Assembly: GCF_002865645.1 (NCBI RefSeq)
Contig: NW_020194685.1
Coordinates: 1,130,807-1,194,806 of the forward strand
Length of the DNA: 64,000 nt
Origin: Hyaloscypha bicolor E
Lineage: Eukaryota > Ascomycota > Leotiomycetes > Helotiales > Hyaloscyphaceae
Reading direction: 5' to 3'
The notes beneath the pieces were generated by a model. That model saw nothing but the letters and a program-made list of their open reading frames with translations. It was not told where the DNA came from and did not search any database. The translations under genes were made by a program, and so were the position numbers. Shown piece by piece: positions 22,213 through 33,714 of this stretch (the first letter of the stretch is position 1; every line of letters begins with the position of its first letter).

Positions 22213-23705
22213 TCATTCTTCCTTCGGCGGTTCTCCAGCAGCACCAGAAGTAGAGATTACACCTGAGATCGGAGGTGCAGTCATTTCGGAAACAGACTGA
22301 GAACGAAGTAGATGGGACGGAGTGACAGGCTCATGCGTGATCGATGAGTTCGCATGCAATTCAGAGACTTGGCGTTCTGGTGCATTGTTAGTCAACATCC
22401 CATGAAAGTTAGCGCTCCAAATTGGACATACCCAGTTCTCTGATTCTCTGTCTCAACATTTGGTTCTCTCTAATCATCATCTGTGTTTCTGCTTGGTAGA
22501 AAGCACTCTCATCGCGTCCGCCTAGACTCCAAGCATCCCCGCCCTCGCCACTAATAGAAGTAGATCTTAATCTTGGTGAGGCGGTGCGACTAGGAGTTCT
22601 TGAACGTCGTTGCTGAAGGTCTGCCCTTGCGAGATCAAAGGAGCTTCGTGGGTGGAGGACAGTCGAGGGCGAACGGGGTGTTGAGGTGCTTGATTGTTGT
22701 GGAATGTTTGGATTAGAGAAGGACATTGATCTTTCTGAGGTTGGTGTGGACTCGTCGATCACTGGAGGTGTGCCGTGGCTTTGACCGGTTTGTGCTTGGA
22801 GCTGTTGGAGATGTTGCTGCTGTGTCCGAATCATTTGGAGCAGGCGGTTCTGAAGACGGCTGTTAGTATCCATTTTGAATGTAACTTCATGCAGTCGTGT
22901 CCTGATTCTCTCGGCGATCCACTGAGATCTCCAAGAAGCCTCAAGACTACTATAAGGGAACCTTCACAAATATTTTCGATCGTGTCTAAGGAGAACCACC
23001 AGACCACTTGTAGGGAAGGCTGACGTACCACTTGCGCCTCTTGTTCTTGCTCTAGCTCCTGATGTATCTCCCCAAGGCTCGGTGTGCGGTAGTGATGCGG
23101 ATCTGGAATACCGCCAATAGTAGGTGAACCTGTCATCGACAGAGGACTTGTTGCTCGATATGTACTGGCGGCAGCTTCATTGATCATCTCGCCAGGCGGA
23201 GGAATAGCGGGGTCGTTGAGTTGCAAGTTCATCAAGACGGTGGAACGTCGTCGGCCTGTATGAGATGGTTGTCTATTTCGAGTGGATGTGCTGGATGAGC
23301 CTGCGGCATGATTAGCATTGTCCTTGCACAACTCCAAACTAGCAAACCAGCGAAAGAGTTGGCGACGACAATCTGCTGGAGTGGAAAGGGTGCGGGGAGT
23401 TTCGCCTAGTTACTAAATCTAGCTCAATGAATGAGTGGAGATGAGTATTTGGGCAGTCTCTCTATCCTAACGAATCTTCGATAAGGAACCGCGTCGTACG
23501 TACGTCTTGCAATCTGGTCCTCCTGCTGAAGTCCGGCGTTGACGGCCGCGGCAGCTTGAAGAGATGTCGAAGCTGATCGTGGAGAAGGTGAAGGACTTTG
23601 GCCGCGCAAGGCAGCTGCCTCTCCGGAGTTTGATAGAGTTCGAGCCATTGCTGGTGATCCGGATAATGATCTTGAGGGAGGAAGGGAGTTGAGGTCTGGA
23701 GCCAT
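22213..23705 (-). CDS. Conserved fungal Ser/Pro-rich protein with C-terminal coiled coil
   Basis: Minus-strand exons 23705-23504, 23300-23029, 22849-22432 and 22376-22213 join in phase to 351 residues. The N-terminus is Ser/Pro/Ala-rich (MAPDLNSLPPSRSLSGSP). A basic block GRRRSTVLMNLQLNDPAIPP lies near residue 85. Two coiled-coil stretches follow: EIHQELEQEQEAQVNRLLQM (about 145-165, spanning the exon 2/3 junction) and a C-terminal heptad region around MLRQRIRELERQVSELH. Many SP/TP sites suggest phosphorylation. I chose the acceptor CTTCAG at 22850-22855 because it restores a continuous coiled coil and has ACTAAC just upstream. No enzymatic motif; function not recognised. Confidence 0.75.
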
Positions 23706-24886
23706 TGAAGCTTCGTTATATGGGGCTAGGATGGGAGGGGGTGGACGGCGAAGGTGGAAGGAATCGGAAGGAGGGCAGGACGCTCAGAGAATGTGTGTGG
23801 AGGGTTCCGGAGGAGAGAGAGATCAAGGTATTGGCAGGAATGAAGGGCGATGTCATCGGACTGCGTTGGTGCACACTAGGTGTAGGTCTGGGCGTGAGCA
23901 AGCAACAGTCAGGAGGTACATTGAGTTCTGCGGTGATCCATCACGATGATGCGGTTTCGCTGTGCCCGCCAGCCTGCCAGCCCTGCGCTCGCTAAAACAG
24001 CTCAGGGGTCTTCCTCCAGTAACGCCATCAGGCCTTGGCGGGGAGATTTTCAGCCACAAACATGCCATATCCTGATTCATCGGTTCAAACGGTCGACAAG
24101 GCCAAATCATGTGCCACAGGACTCTCTCAAATGACGGTGGTTGGTAGTGTGATTGTTGAAAATTGGTAAGGGGTGTCGTTGCTTCTCGTTTTGCGCTGGC
24201 GTGGAGTCAAAATCAGCCCACAGCAAAAGCACTCGATTCTCTGGGAATGACGACCGCTGAAATACCGGCGATCTCAAATCATGATCTAGATCTTGATGAA
24301 TGCCGGACGGTCTTGGATCTGAAAAAACTCGGCCTTTGGATGTGGATCACCTCCCCGCAAACGCTGGAGTACCGGGCTGGCCATCCGTAAAACCTGTGAT
24401 GGAGATCATATCCACAATTTGCACGTGATAGTTTCATTGTGCCACTGACAGCTAAATCTCCTTTCAAGCCATGGAATCATATACTCCGCACCGCATCATT
24501 TCAAACCCATACAGCAAAGAATAAGAGGTTTGTTCAAGGGAAACCTCATTCCAGTGATAGTTCCTTGTCGCTTCGCCAAGAATTGCTACCCCTGAAAATT
24601 AAGCGAAGGCTGGACTGAACGGTTCTTAATATAAGAATTCTTAGACAAGTGGAAGGCTGAAGCAAGAGAAGATGCTTAGGTGAAGGTTCGGTGACTGAGG
24701 AGTTCTATGAGAAGGTTGAAATACGGAACAACGGATGAAATCCATGCTAGAAAATGGGATGAAAGCACTTAGAATTCATGGTGCGATGTGTCTCAATTCC
24801 CTTTCAATCCGAATCCAATCCATTCATTGCAAGGGAATATCTTTCTGCTTTGATGTAGATAATTCTTACCACTTCAGTTGGCAGTT
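23706..24886. other. Intergenic region
   Basis: Promoter side of the coiled-coil gene. Short frames on both strands without protein-like features. Confidence 0.5.
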
Positions 24887-25234
24887 TCACCTCGTACAGC
24901 AATACTTCCTAACCTCCCTCTCCCTCTCCACCTCTCCTAACTCAACCGGCAACTTATTTACCAAAACACTCTTCCTCCTAACATTATTCGGCCAAACACT
25001 CACCTCCGTCCCCCCCACCTCCCCAGTCTCCACTGCAAGCCGTGATGTCTCATCAGCGCTCACCTCCTGAATTCCCGGATACGGATCATTGGGTCTCTGT
25101 ATCAGTCGTTTGCTGATTAGTCTCTCGTCGGGCGGTCGAGTTCTCTGGTGAGTGGCGTCTCGTTGGGCGCGGGCGCATTCGCCGAGCCATGTTGTGCCAT
25201 GTATTGGGGTGAGGTTTCGGTCGAGGCGGTCCAT
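24887..25234 (-). CDS. Small hypothetical protein
   Basis: A 115-codon frame with a favourable ATG context (CGCAATGG). The first about 57 residues look protein-like, being charged and free of low complexity (MDRLDRNLTPIHGTTWLG, ERLISKRLIQRPNDPYPG). They end at a good GTGAGC donor near 25062, and the tail beyond it is less convincing, so the true gene may splice there. The frame also stays open upstream of the ATG. No family recognised. Confidence 0.35.
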   Translation of the reverse strand: MDRLDRNLTPIHGTTWLGECARAQRDATHQRTRPPDERLISKRLIQRPNDPYPGIQEVSADETSRLAVETGEVGGTEVSVWPNNVRRKSVLVNKLPVELGEVEREREVRKYCCTR

Positions 25235-28200
25235 TGCGTGGCGACGGCTTGAGTGGGGGTCAGAGCTTGGTTGTTGGGAGGGAGAACATTCGTTCTCTCC
25301 TAGCGTTTTACATACATTTTGCTTGACTCAAACCACCCTTAGTAGAAAGCAGACAACTAGATCTTGGTAACTTTCGCGAACTTTTGCAAGGAAGTCTCGG
25401 CTTGAAAGGAGGAGAGAGGTTGAAGGCTGCACCACATAGCTACTCGTACAGCCACTTTGGTAGTTTCAAGCCCTTTGAAGCAGCAGCAGGATCTGCGGGG
25501 CGTGATACAATCGGGATTCCCATAACCGCACGTAAATAACGCGAAATGATTGGCATACTCGGGGACGGCTTATTGATCAGTTAGCCGACCCGATCACAGG
25601 AAGGCTTGTTCTAATCCAAGCTTTGGGCAACGCTTGCGTGCACGACCCACTCCGAATGTGGGGATCCTGGAGTCCGATGGGGCTCTGCCTTGTTTGATTC
25701 GGCACGGAGAATATCGTTGAATGTGGGCTGATGTTACCAGTACCCGTTTTCTCTCACTGTCCTTCAAAACTGAGATCATCGTAGAGAATATCCTTGAGCT
25801 ATCTCATAGAATGGGTGTTTCGAACAAAGAATACAGTGATATGTTCCGCAACGTTTCCCACAAGTTGCACTAGGAACATCTCGCGAAGGAAAACAAACTC
25901 CATGCCGTATTCGAGTACACGAGTCGATTTTACAACATACGCAAAGTCTCGGTCACAGCGTTTTTGTCTGGTATCGAGCCCCATCGCATACGCAAAGGCC
26001 ACTGTGACATACACCTTTAATCAGAATCCCGACAACCCAGAACCCCTGTGAAACGTCTTTTGAATCGTATAATTAACCACTGAGTCCAGAAAAGAGGGAT
26101 GGGCCAGGGGGATTGCTCTGGACCAATGTTGCCCACTGGGAATCAGGGAATCAAGCATCAAGTTGCCCGCGGGACCATAATGACGGAATATGTCAGCGCA
26201 AATTCACTGAGAGATTCGCAGGCCAATTGAAAATTCGGAAGTGCTCTTGCTCTACTTCTTGGCCAGAGATTTAGGAGATAAGGTTACAAGGAAGTGGTGT
26301 AGACATTGCTATCAGAGGCAATACCCATCTCACAAATGAGAGACCAGAGACCAGAATATTAACAGACGTTTCGACACCGCCCTCCCAAGAATCACTCCCA
26401 GTACCATGTCAGCCATCCACGAGAAAAGCTTCCCCACCTGATCTGTAATGGAGAACCCTTGACACGTGATCAATGCAAGTTAGGGGGCAGGAGCAGTCTC
26501 CCAACTTGTCAGATAGGATTTAACCAGCCAAAATTTGGAATTTCACAAGCCCTTGGCTCTTGGCTTCCTCAAAGTATTTCGTACGTAAGGTGTCACTCTA
26601 TTTTTCTCATGTCATCACTGATGAAGGAAACATTGGCGTGTTGCCCCAACAACTTCCATATCTCATAATGCTTGCCCGTAGGTATCTCTTCCAGAACCGC
26701 CATAAGCTATGTTATCCCATTCCAGAGTCCCAGAGTCTCGGAGAAGAGATCCCATAGGGAGCAAATGTTATTTTTTGGGTTTGCCTGAGGAAGTGAAGCA
26801 TCGGCTGATCCCAGGAAACAGTATTGCCATTGAGCCTCCACTCGGAGCTGAAACGTGAACGAGAGGCCTGAGACGACAGTGGCAAGCCAGACAGCGACAG
26901 CAAAAGTTTTGCTTGATCACCATCCCCATTTCCATGGTTGAGTTGGCAATAGTACCCCAGAAACAATCTGGAGGAGAGCATGATTCTGCTGCCCCGCCTT
27001 TTGGACCCAGCACTCGAATCAACTGGGGGATCCGGAACTCTTTCTTCAGGTGGGAATAATGCAGCTGCACGGACGGAACGCACAGATCGAAGAGATGACC
27101 CCTGCATCTTAACGGGCAAACCTTGTCTCATAAGGCTCCGAGCCTCCTGCCAACTCTGAGCAGTGGGCAGTGGGCAGGCAGTGAGCAGTGAGCAGTGAGT
27201 AGACATGATCGACGAGGAAGATTTTGTGCGCTCGGCAAGCCAGCTCTGTTCATCCGCAAGCAGGACAGCACTGGCGGGCGCCCACGCAAAACAAAACTTC
27301 AAACATCGGCCTCCTTCGACCGCGGTCGATGCGAATGGCTGCCGATGGCGGCCCTTGGATGGCCGGCTGGGATGGCGAGTCATTTCAATCGTGCAGCAGC
27401 ATCTCATCGCCGAGTGACGGCATGCCGGGCGTGCAGTTTGAATTGCCATTGCAGGTGGGCCAGCAAGACGCGCCAGTGGAGCGTCGACGCCGTCGAGGGG
27501 CAGACACAGCCGTGTATGGTTCAATGGTTGGGCAACCTCTAGGACAAGCCTTGCAGGAGTAAATTTAGTCAGGAACAAGCGCAGGCCTTGTGAAGTTTGT
27601 GGGCCAGTTTTTCCTGTCCACACGCAGGAACTGGACGCCGGCTCCGGCACCGAAAAGCCACCCCCGAGAGCAACGAATGGTGACCCGATCAGAGGGCTGC
27701 TTTTCAAACACGCATTCAAACACCCCATCGCCGACGTGAGACGCGCCCATAGGCGGTCGATATTGCAGCGCTGAGAATAATCTCCAGCATACAAGACAAT
27801 CCGGAGGATCCTGATGGAGCGGCTCAGCAGCTGCTCAATGTTCTCCTGACATGGGTTGGGTTGGGCTGACCGTATCGAGGCCGAGCAACGCCTCGTTAGC
27901 TCAGCAACTGCGCTTTAATTTGCAGGTGGGCAGTCCTCGCCGGCCGCGACAGGGAAGGCGGTCCAAAATGCTCCCCGGTCCCTGTCTGGACTCTCTCTGG
28001 TGGAGGAGAGACTCTTCACGAGGTGACGAGGGAAACAAGGAGTATCCGTGCGTCAGCGTGTGAGAGTAAGCTCTGTTTTCATCCCGTACTGGCTTGCCGT
28101 GATGCAGCTGCGTTCTCACCTCCTCCTTCCTCTCTTCGTTGCTGGACTTCCTTTTCATGCTTCGAGAGATCTTCGACGGATACGGCCTCCGCCATATTTG

Positions 28201-28637
28201 CTTTGCAGCCGCCCCTGAGACGAAACCATTTCTTCTTCCAGATGTGGACCTCCTCACACCCCACAAGCGTCAGCCTCAAGAGCCACCCATAGATCGGCCA
28301 CCTCCCTCATGTCTCCATTTTCCCACCCTTGAAGTTCACTTTCTTCTTGCACACTGTGGGTCTTGACATCCACTACTGCCGAACTTTCTCTCACTATGTA
28401 TATTCTTCAAGGTCTTTCAAAAGTTCAGCGAAGGTTTCCGCACAACCAACCCCGCGCCTGACTGGCACCTTCGAAACACCCAAACCATTGTTGTAAATGA
28501 AGCATATCCGATTCAAAAACACCCCAGATCTGCGAGATCCTTGTCATTCATTCCCAAAACATCGATCCTGACCCAGAAATCGAAACACAAGAGAGGCGCT
28601 TTAGGGAAATCCTTCTCCCCAACGAAATCGGTTCGCA
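25235..28637. other. Gene-poor region upstream of the PH-domain gene
   Basis: 3.4 kb. A 71-codon minus frame at 25799-26014 is hydrophobic and vaguely like part of a rhodopsin-domain protein (FVFLREMFLVQLVGNV) but stands alone. The part from about 26900 is GC-richer, with long chance frames on both strands and a short tandem repeat of GCAGTG-like units at 27158-27203. The last part probably holds the promoter and leader of the next gene. Confidence 0.4.
27158..27203. repeat. Short tandem repeat (GCAGTGG/GCAGTGA units)
   Basis: Six to seven imperfect copies of a 7-nt GAGCAGT / GGCAGTG unit in intergenic DNA. Confidence 0.7.
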
Positions 28638-31370
28638 ATGGCGTACTCAACTGACACCACCGATACTGCCAGCTTGAAAGACACAAACGCCCCAGATGCA
28701 TTTTATCCCATACAATCGTCGTTTACATTCGCCCGTCGTGAAAGACCACCGGAGGTTTATGTCTCACCCGAGGAGGGAAACGAGAGTCGAGTTCCGTTGA
28801 AACAACCCAAAGTTCAAAGGAGGGAGTCGAAAGGTGGGTTACGGGGGATGTTCACACGCAATAAGACGGAGAAAAAGCCTGTGCACCCAGTACTAGAAGA
28901 ATCTACTCCTGCATTGTCGTCATCAGAACCCCCAGATACCCAACGAGAGTCAGCTCTTCCTCGAACCATTTCCATCAGGAGAACCGGGACTGCCTCGGAA
29001 TCCATACCTGCTACACCTGTTACTCCTGGGAGGCCTGCAAGTAGGCATTCTCGAATAAATATGAGATCGAAATCGGTGAAGCACAAGACCCCAGTTAAAC
29101 CGAGTCCCAAATCGTCAAATTCCGCCTCAAAAACTTCTCCCAAACGACCGTCAGCAGCTTGGGACCCACCTCCACTTTTCCAAGCATATCCTCAATCAAT
29201 CAAACATGCACAATTATCAGCTTCAACCTTGTCCGCGGACTCAATCCTGCGAATCAGCAATCACCAAAGAAACAACAGTCTGAGAGAAGGAATCGCCCAG
29301 GTACGGCCTGTAGATGGACAAGACCAGAGCACTGCTGCCAAAAAGTCGGAGAAGGCGAGAGCAAAGCATCGAAGACAAGTTTCAGGATCAATCTCGAAGG
29401 CAGAATGGACTCAAAAGATATTTGTTCTCGTGACATCTGGTTATCTACTGCAATATGCTGGGGAGGGATCGTTTGACAGGCTCCCAGAGAAAATGATGCT
29501 ACTTGGAAAAGATTCTGTGGCATTTGCAAGTGATGTGATTCCTGGGAAGCATTGGGTTCTCCAGATTTCTCAAGCTATGGACGCTGACGGCACGCCCGCG
29601 TCTGACTCGCGATCTCTCCTATCACGACTTGCCTTTAGGGGCGCGGATTATCGAAGAACGGCGACGAGTTTACTTTTAGTACTCAATAGTGCAGAAGAAA
29701 TGGATTCATGGCTTGCAGTTGTGAGGAGGGAAATCGAGGCTCTTGGTGGGAAGAAACATGTTTCGGAAACTGGAAAGCCAAAACCAGATGATAAAATCAT
29801 GCAGTTGAAAGCGCAACCAAGCCACCGATATCTTGTTCAGAGAGATCCGGACCAATTTCCTGATTCCTCCTCACCAAGATTGCCCTCTTTTGGTCCACCG
29901 CCTTGGGTGAAACAGAAAGACGACGAACTTCAGCAGAAACTGGAAGATGCCGCTGCTGCATTGTCAGGACCCCAAAATGATCTGGCACGCCCCTCGACCG
30001 GACACCAGTCGATCAGCCATCACTCGATCACCACTAGTATCACATCTCATGACGAACAGCAGCTTGAAAGTCTGAGAAATAGCTCAAATCGATTCTCGTA
30101 CATGTCATCAGGTCAGCGAACTCTCATCACATCTAACGGTTCATCACCAGCGACGTCGCCCACTCGCGACACATTTGATGATTTTCCTCTAAAGATCTCA
30201 ACGGAAGAAGTTCGACCCAGACCAAATGCTGCTGCAATCAACGAGCGTCGGAGGTCGATGCAAACTATGCATGTTCCAATTCTTGAGGCTCAGCAAGCCC
30301 CCAAGGCATATCGTCACTCCACATATGGTGGACCGGCTAGATCAGCTCGAGTCCATTCGCCTGCGACGCCAAACTTCAGCGTCCCAAATTCATCAAGTAA
30401 GAGGTACTCAACAATGAAAAGCTCCGCCACGGACGCCCCCCCGGTGCCATCAATCATCAAGACAACTCCTGGCAAAACACAAGAATCGATGTGGAATGGG
30501 ACAAGGAAACCAGCGCCAACAGCACTCAATACAACTCGACCTCTTTCTCCGGTTGAGGACTCGAGCCCGTCCAAGCGCAAGTCTGCGCTTAAAACACCCA
30601 TAGACTCACCATTCAGTGAGCAGCGGCAATCAAAACCTTCAATGGTCGAGATACTACCTAAATTCATGGCCTCACCACCTCCCGACGATGGCCCAGCTCT
30701 CCCAAGCCGGATATCAAGTCTGACACCCTTAAACTCCTCAGAAATCGCCCCCATCGACGTCCAATTTCCCCGTCGGTTTTCAAGTATGCAAGCCTTGCGT
30801 GAAGATCGCCAACGAGAGCTCCCATTCAGATCGTCTCCCCTCCCACCAGCTGAAATCCCAACACCCCTCTCCACCTCCTCGGCGATCCACGAAGTCGAAA
30901 TCGAGGACGAATTCGCAGTGCACGAAACAGAAAGAGAAAACCTTTCTCCACTCCCCATCCTCGCAAACACAAAGTCCAAGATCCGCCGACCAAACAGCAT
31001 GCAAGTCCGCACTTCATCCCTCGCTGCTCTGAACGGGCACACGCCAGAACACTCCGCCGATTTCCAGGTCTTGCCCTTCCAGGTCCCCTCATCTGCAAAC
31101 CAACATCGTCCGTTCTCAATCACCTCCACTGCGTCAAGCGGTGCGCTGAACCGTGACTTGAACATGAGCGCCCAGCCAATCTCGCTCGTCTCGCCGCATC
31201 TTCAGCGGTTAAAAGCTGATTCAAAGAAGGCGTTGGTGAATAGGAGGAGTATGCCGACGCTTGTTAATGGACCGCCGCCTGCTCCGCCGCCTGACTGCGC
31301 GTTGCCTCCTCTACCGCCGGGAAGCGGGATGCGGAGCCCGGTTAGATTGAGGAATTCTGTACGGGTTTGA
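28638..31370 (+). CDS. PH-domain protein with long disordered flanks
   Basis: A single-exon gene of 910 residues. Residues about 253-373 form a pleckstrin homology domain: KAEWTQKIFVLVTSGYLLQY as the first strands, DSVAFASDVIPGKHWVLQIS in the middle, and the C-terminal helix MDSWLAVVRREIEALG. PH domains bind phosphoinositides or protein partners, so membrane or cortex association is likely. The N-terminal 250 and C-terminal 530 residues are Ser/Pro/Thr-rich with many basic SP/TP sites and no other domain. A 283-codon open frame on the opposite strand is a by-product of codon bias. The precise pathway is not known. Confidence 0.85.
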   Translation: MAYSTDTTDTASLKDTNAPDAFYPIQSSFTFARRERPPEVYVSPEEGNESRVPLKQPKVQRRESKGGLRGMFTRNKTEKKPVHPVLEESTPALSSSEPPDTQRESALPRTISIRRTGTASESIPATPVTPGRPASRHSRINMRSKSVKHKTPVKPSPKSSNSASKTSPKRPSAAWDPPPLFQAYPQSIKHAQLSASTLSADSILRISNHQRNNSLREGIAQVRPVDGQDQSTAAKKSEKARAKHRRQVSGSISKAEWTQKIFVLVTSGYLLQYAGEGSFDRLPEKMMLLGKDSVAFASDVIPGKHWVLQISQAMDADGTPASDSRSLLSRLAFRGADYRRTATSLLLVLNSAEEMDSWLAVVRREIEALGGKKHVSETGKPKPDDKIMQLKAQPSHRYLVQRDPDQFPDSSSPRLPSFGPPPWVKQKDDELQQKLEDAAAALSGPQNDLARPSTGHQSISHHSITTSITSHDEQQLESLRNSSNRFSYMSSGQRTLITSNGSSPATSPTRDTFDDFPLKISTEEVRPRPNAAAINERRRSMQTMHVPILEAQQAPKAYRHSTYGGPARSARVHSPATPNFSVPNSSSKRYSTMKSSATDAPPVPSIIKTTPGKTQESMWNGTRKPAPTALNTTRPLSPVEDSSPSKRKSALKTPIDSPFSEQRQSKPSMVEILPKFMASPPPDDGPALPSRISSLTPLNSSEIAPIDVQFPRRFSSMQALREDRQRELPFRSSPLPPAEIPTPLSTSSAIHEVEIEDEFAVHETERENLSPLPILANTKSKIRRPNSMQVRTSSLAALNGHTPEHSADFQVLPFQVPSSANQHRPFSITSTASSGALNRDLNMSAQPISLVSPHLQRLKADSKKALVNRRSMPTLVNGPPPAPPPDCALPPLPPGSGMRSPVRLRNSVRV

Positions 31371-32034
31371 AGAACTTTCCCACTTCCAAATTCTTCAATG
31401 AAACGTCATAGAATAAATTTATTTCTATTGTTAACACTTTACAAATACAACTTATATACGGAGCGAGCAATCGCGGGGAGGCTCAAGGAGGGACCATGTG
31501 CAGTGACTAAACAGAGTTGGGTGAAAGAGCCGGACTGACTTTTGTTTTGTTTTTTTGTTGTCTCTATATGGGCGGTTCTTCTGATGTTCTTCAGCGAGCG
31601 ACATGAGCGTTCAGGGTTCATTTGTCAATTTAGGGGCATGAGATAAATGGCTGTATATTAGGTGTCATGTATATATGAGTGTATGGATGTGTAACAATAG
31701 ATATTGATGAGGATGAAACATGACAAATAGAAGATTTGAAAATTTTCTGATCTTGGTTGCTATGATGATTCTGTAGAAAATAAACTTTGGATATGACAGT
31801 TTGGAAATATACAACTCATAGTTGCCAGCTCGGCAGGGAGTGGACCTTACGAATGGGGCATCAGCAGTTTCAAGATTTTTAAGTACAGAGAGATGTTCTG
31901 ACGGGACTTGATTTCCTCAAACCATGGTATTGCATCAGAAGTCGGCCAAAAACGCCCCTATAATACATTTTTTGCGTCCAAATCTCACGCTCCCCTTCCC
32001 ACACTTGCCAAATCAAAATGCCAACATCACTCGC
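31371..32034. other. Intergenic region between convergent genes
   Basis: 664 bp of AT-rich 3' flank shared by the PH-domain gene and SEC62. A T-rich stretch at 31541-31560 may belong to 3' end processing. Confidence 0.5.
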
Positions 32035-33278
32035 TTAATCCTCGTCAAAGACCTCCTCAACTCTGGGAGACAAGTTTCTTTGCTGTGGCGTCGAGGTGGC
32101 AATTTGAGGTGCTGTGGATGTGGTTGTTGCAGATGCTGGAGCGGGTTGGCCCGTCATTGCTGCCATCGTAGAAGCGGCATTTGCAGAGCCAGCATGCTTC
32201 GTGGACTTCTTCTTTCCTTTCTTCTTCTCCTATTCTCAAATCAGTACCGCCCCTCACCTACTTTCAGTGCAAGGACTCACCTCTTGCCAACCCCAAACGG
32301 GTCTAAAACTATCAAAGAATCCCACATCCTCGAACAAATTTGGATACAACCACAATCCCGGCGGAACCGCAAACATTGTGATTGCAAACAGAATAAGTCT
32401 GAATATCGCCATGGCGAAGAATAATCCGATTAGGCCCAGCATGCCCATACTTAGATACCAAACTCCGAGTCTCATCTTCATTGGCCAGAGAGGGAACATG
32501 ACGATTGCAAAAACGACAGCCAGCGCACCAGCTGCGTACAGTTTTTGCTTGATCTGTGAACCTTCATAGAGCCAGACGAAGTGGAGCTCCTCTCGGCATT
32601 CTTGCTGCTGCTCGATCTTGACTGTCCAGAGGCCCTTTACACGCTTCGTCTTGTGTGCCCCCGGTGCGTGGTCGTGTCCCTCATGGGGATCGCTTTTGGA
32701 TACTCGGAGAGCGAGGAGGGAGAGGGGGAGGAGCTTGAAGGTGTTTTCGAGGGAGGCACGGTCCGTGATCTCAGGGAGGAGGGGGTTCTTCTTGCGGGCT
32801 TTGGTGTATGCTGGCGATTCAAGAGCTCGGAGTGCACGCTTAACTGGGAGGTTGTTAACACCTTAAAATAGCCAGGTATCAGGGGTTCACTCTTACCTTT
32901 GAACATATCCTTCCGTTGTCCATTCAGAATACATGTCCTAGGCTTCAGGTCCTGGCTCTTCAAGAACTGTGCGACTGCGAGTGCCTCTGGCTTTGGGGGA
33001 CCTGGAGTGATAGGTTGTGCTGCACCTTGTTGCAGTTGCCCTTGCTGTTGTGGCTGACCTCCTTGCTGAACAGCTTGTTGCTGGGCTTGAGCTTGTTGCA
33101 TGGCCATCTGCTGTTGTTTCAGTTTCGCAACGAATTCTGGGACGGTCATTCCGTTCTTCTGAGCATCAATGGCCAGCTGTCTTTGCATGGCGGCGATTTG
33201 GTCTGGAGTAGGCTGTTGTCCTGGCCGGATATTGAAAGGGTTGCCCGGAGGCCCCTGAGGAGATCCTTGAGTTGCCAT
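32035..33278 (-). CDS. SEC62: Translocation protein Sec62
   Basis: Minus-strand exons 33278-32897, 32843-32281 and 32229-32035 give 379 residues. A Gln-rich N-terminal cytosolic region (GQQPTPDQIAAMQRQ, QQQ runs) precedes the conserved Sec62 core: FLKSQDLKPRTCILNGQRKD, then VKRALRALESPAY and LPLSLLALRVSK. Two closely spaced membrane segments lie at about 229-285 (ALAVVFAIVMFPLW and LGLIGLFFAMAIFRLILF), and a Lys-rich C-terminal tail follows. With Sec63, Sec71 and Sec72 the protein opens the Sec61 channel for post-translational import into the ER. The first intron acceptor at 32844-32846 was chosen because it gives the family sequence DMFKVKRALRAL. It diverges from MTC6, 436 bp apart. Confidence 0.93.
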
Positions 33279-33714
33279 CGCGAAATGGTGGACTGATCTG
33301 TTGGATGGAAGAGAAGTGGGTGAAGGTAACGTGGAAGAGCGCCTCTATTTCGAGAGGTGTCCAAAATCTTTACGGCAACCGTGTTTGTTCAGCCACTCGG
33401 AACTGTGGCGCAGTAGATCTGTGGGGGCGCCTTCCCGGGCATAGCTCCGATTAAGCTCCAAAGCTAAAAACAGCGTCATCAGCATTATGGGCCGAGGAAA
33501 GTTCTCTCTTCAAATTCGAAGACCAGGCGACGAGGTTTTGGCGTTTCTCTCTCCTAGTAGCCAATTATCAAACTGTTTAATTATTTGTTGCTTCGAATGG
33601 TTTCTCATCCAAAGAGCCAGGTGCGGCCGTGAAAGTCTGCCGGCTCGTCCGGTCCGAGGGTCGAGGATATCATCACACCCAGGTTGAAGTTGCTGTCATG
33701 CTTCACTCTGGAAA
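33279..33714. other. Shared promoter of SEC62 and MTC6
   Basis: 436 bp between divergent starts. No coding content recognised; an upstream signal-peptide exon of MTC6 could be hidden here. Confidence 0.45.

Noticed and set aside
26712..27794. 360-codon open frame on the minus strand
   Set aside because: Lies in GC-richer intergenic DNA where several long frames coexist on both strands. Its translation has scattered Cys/Trp/Arg and no domain-like pattern, and no splice or promoter context supports it.
30314..31165. 283-codon frame antisense to the PH-domain gene
   Set aside because: Entirely inside the Ser/Pro-rich coding part of the PH gene; codon bias on the sense strand explains the lack of antisense stops.
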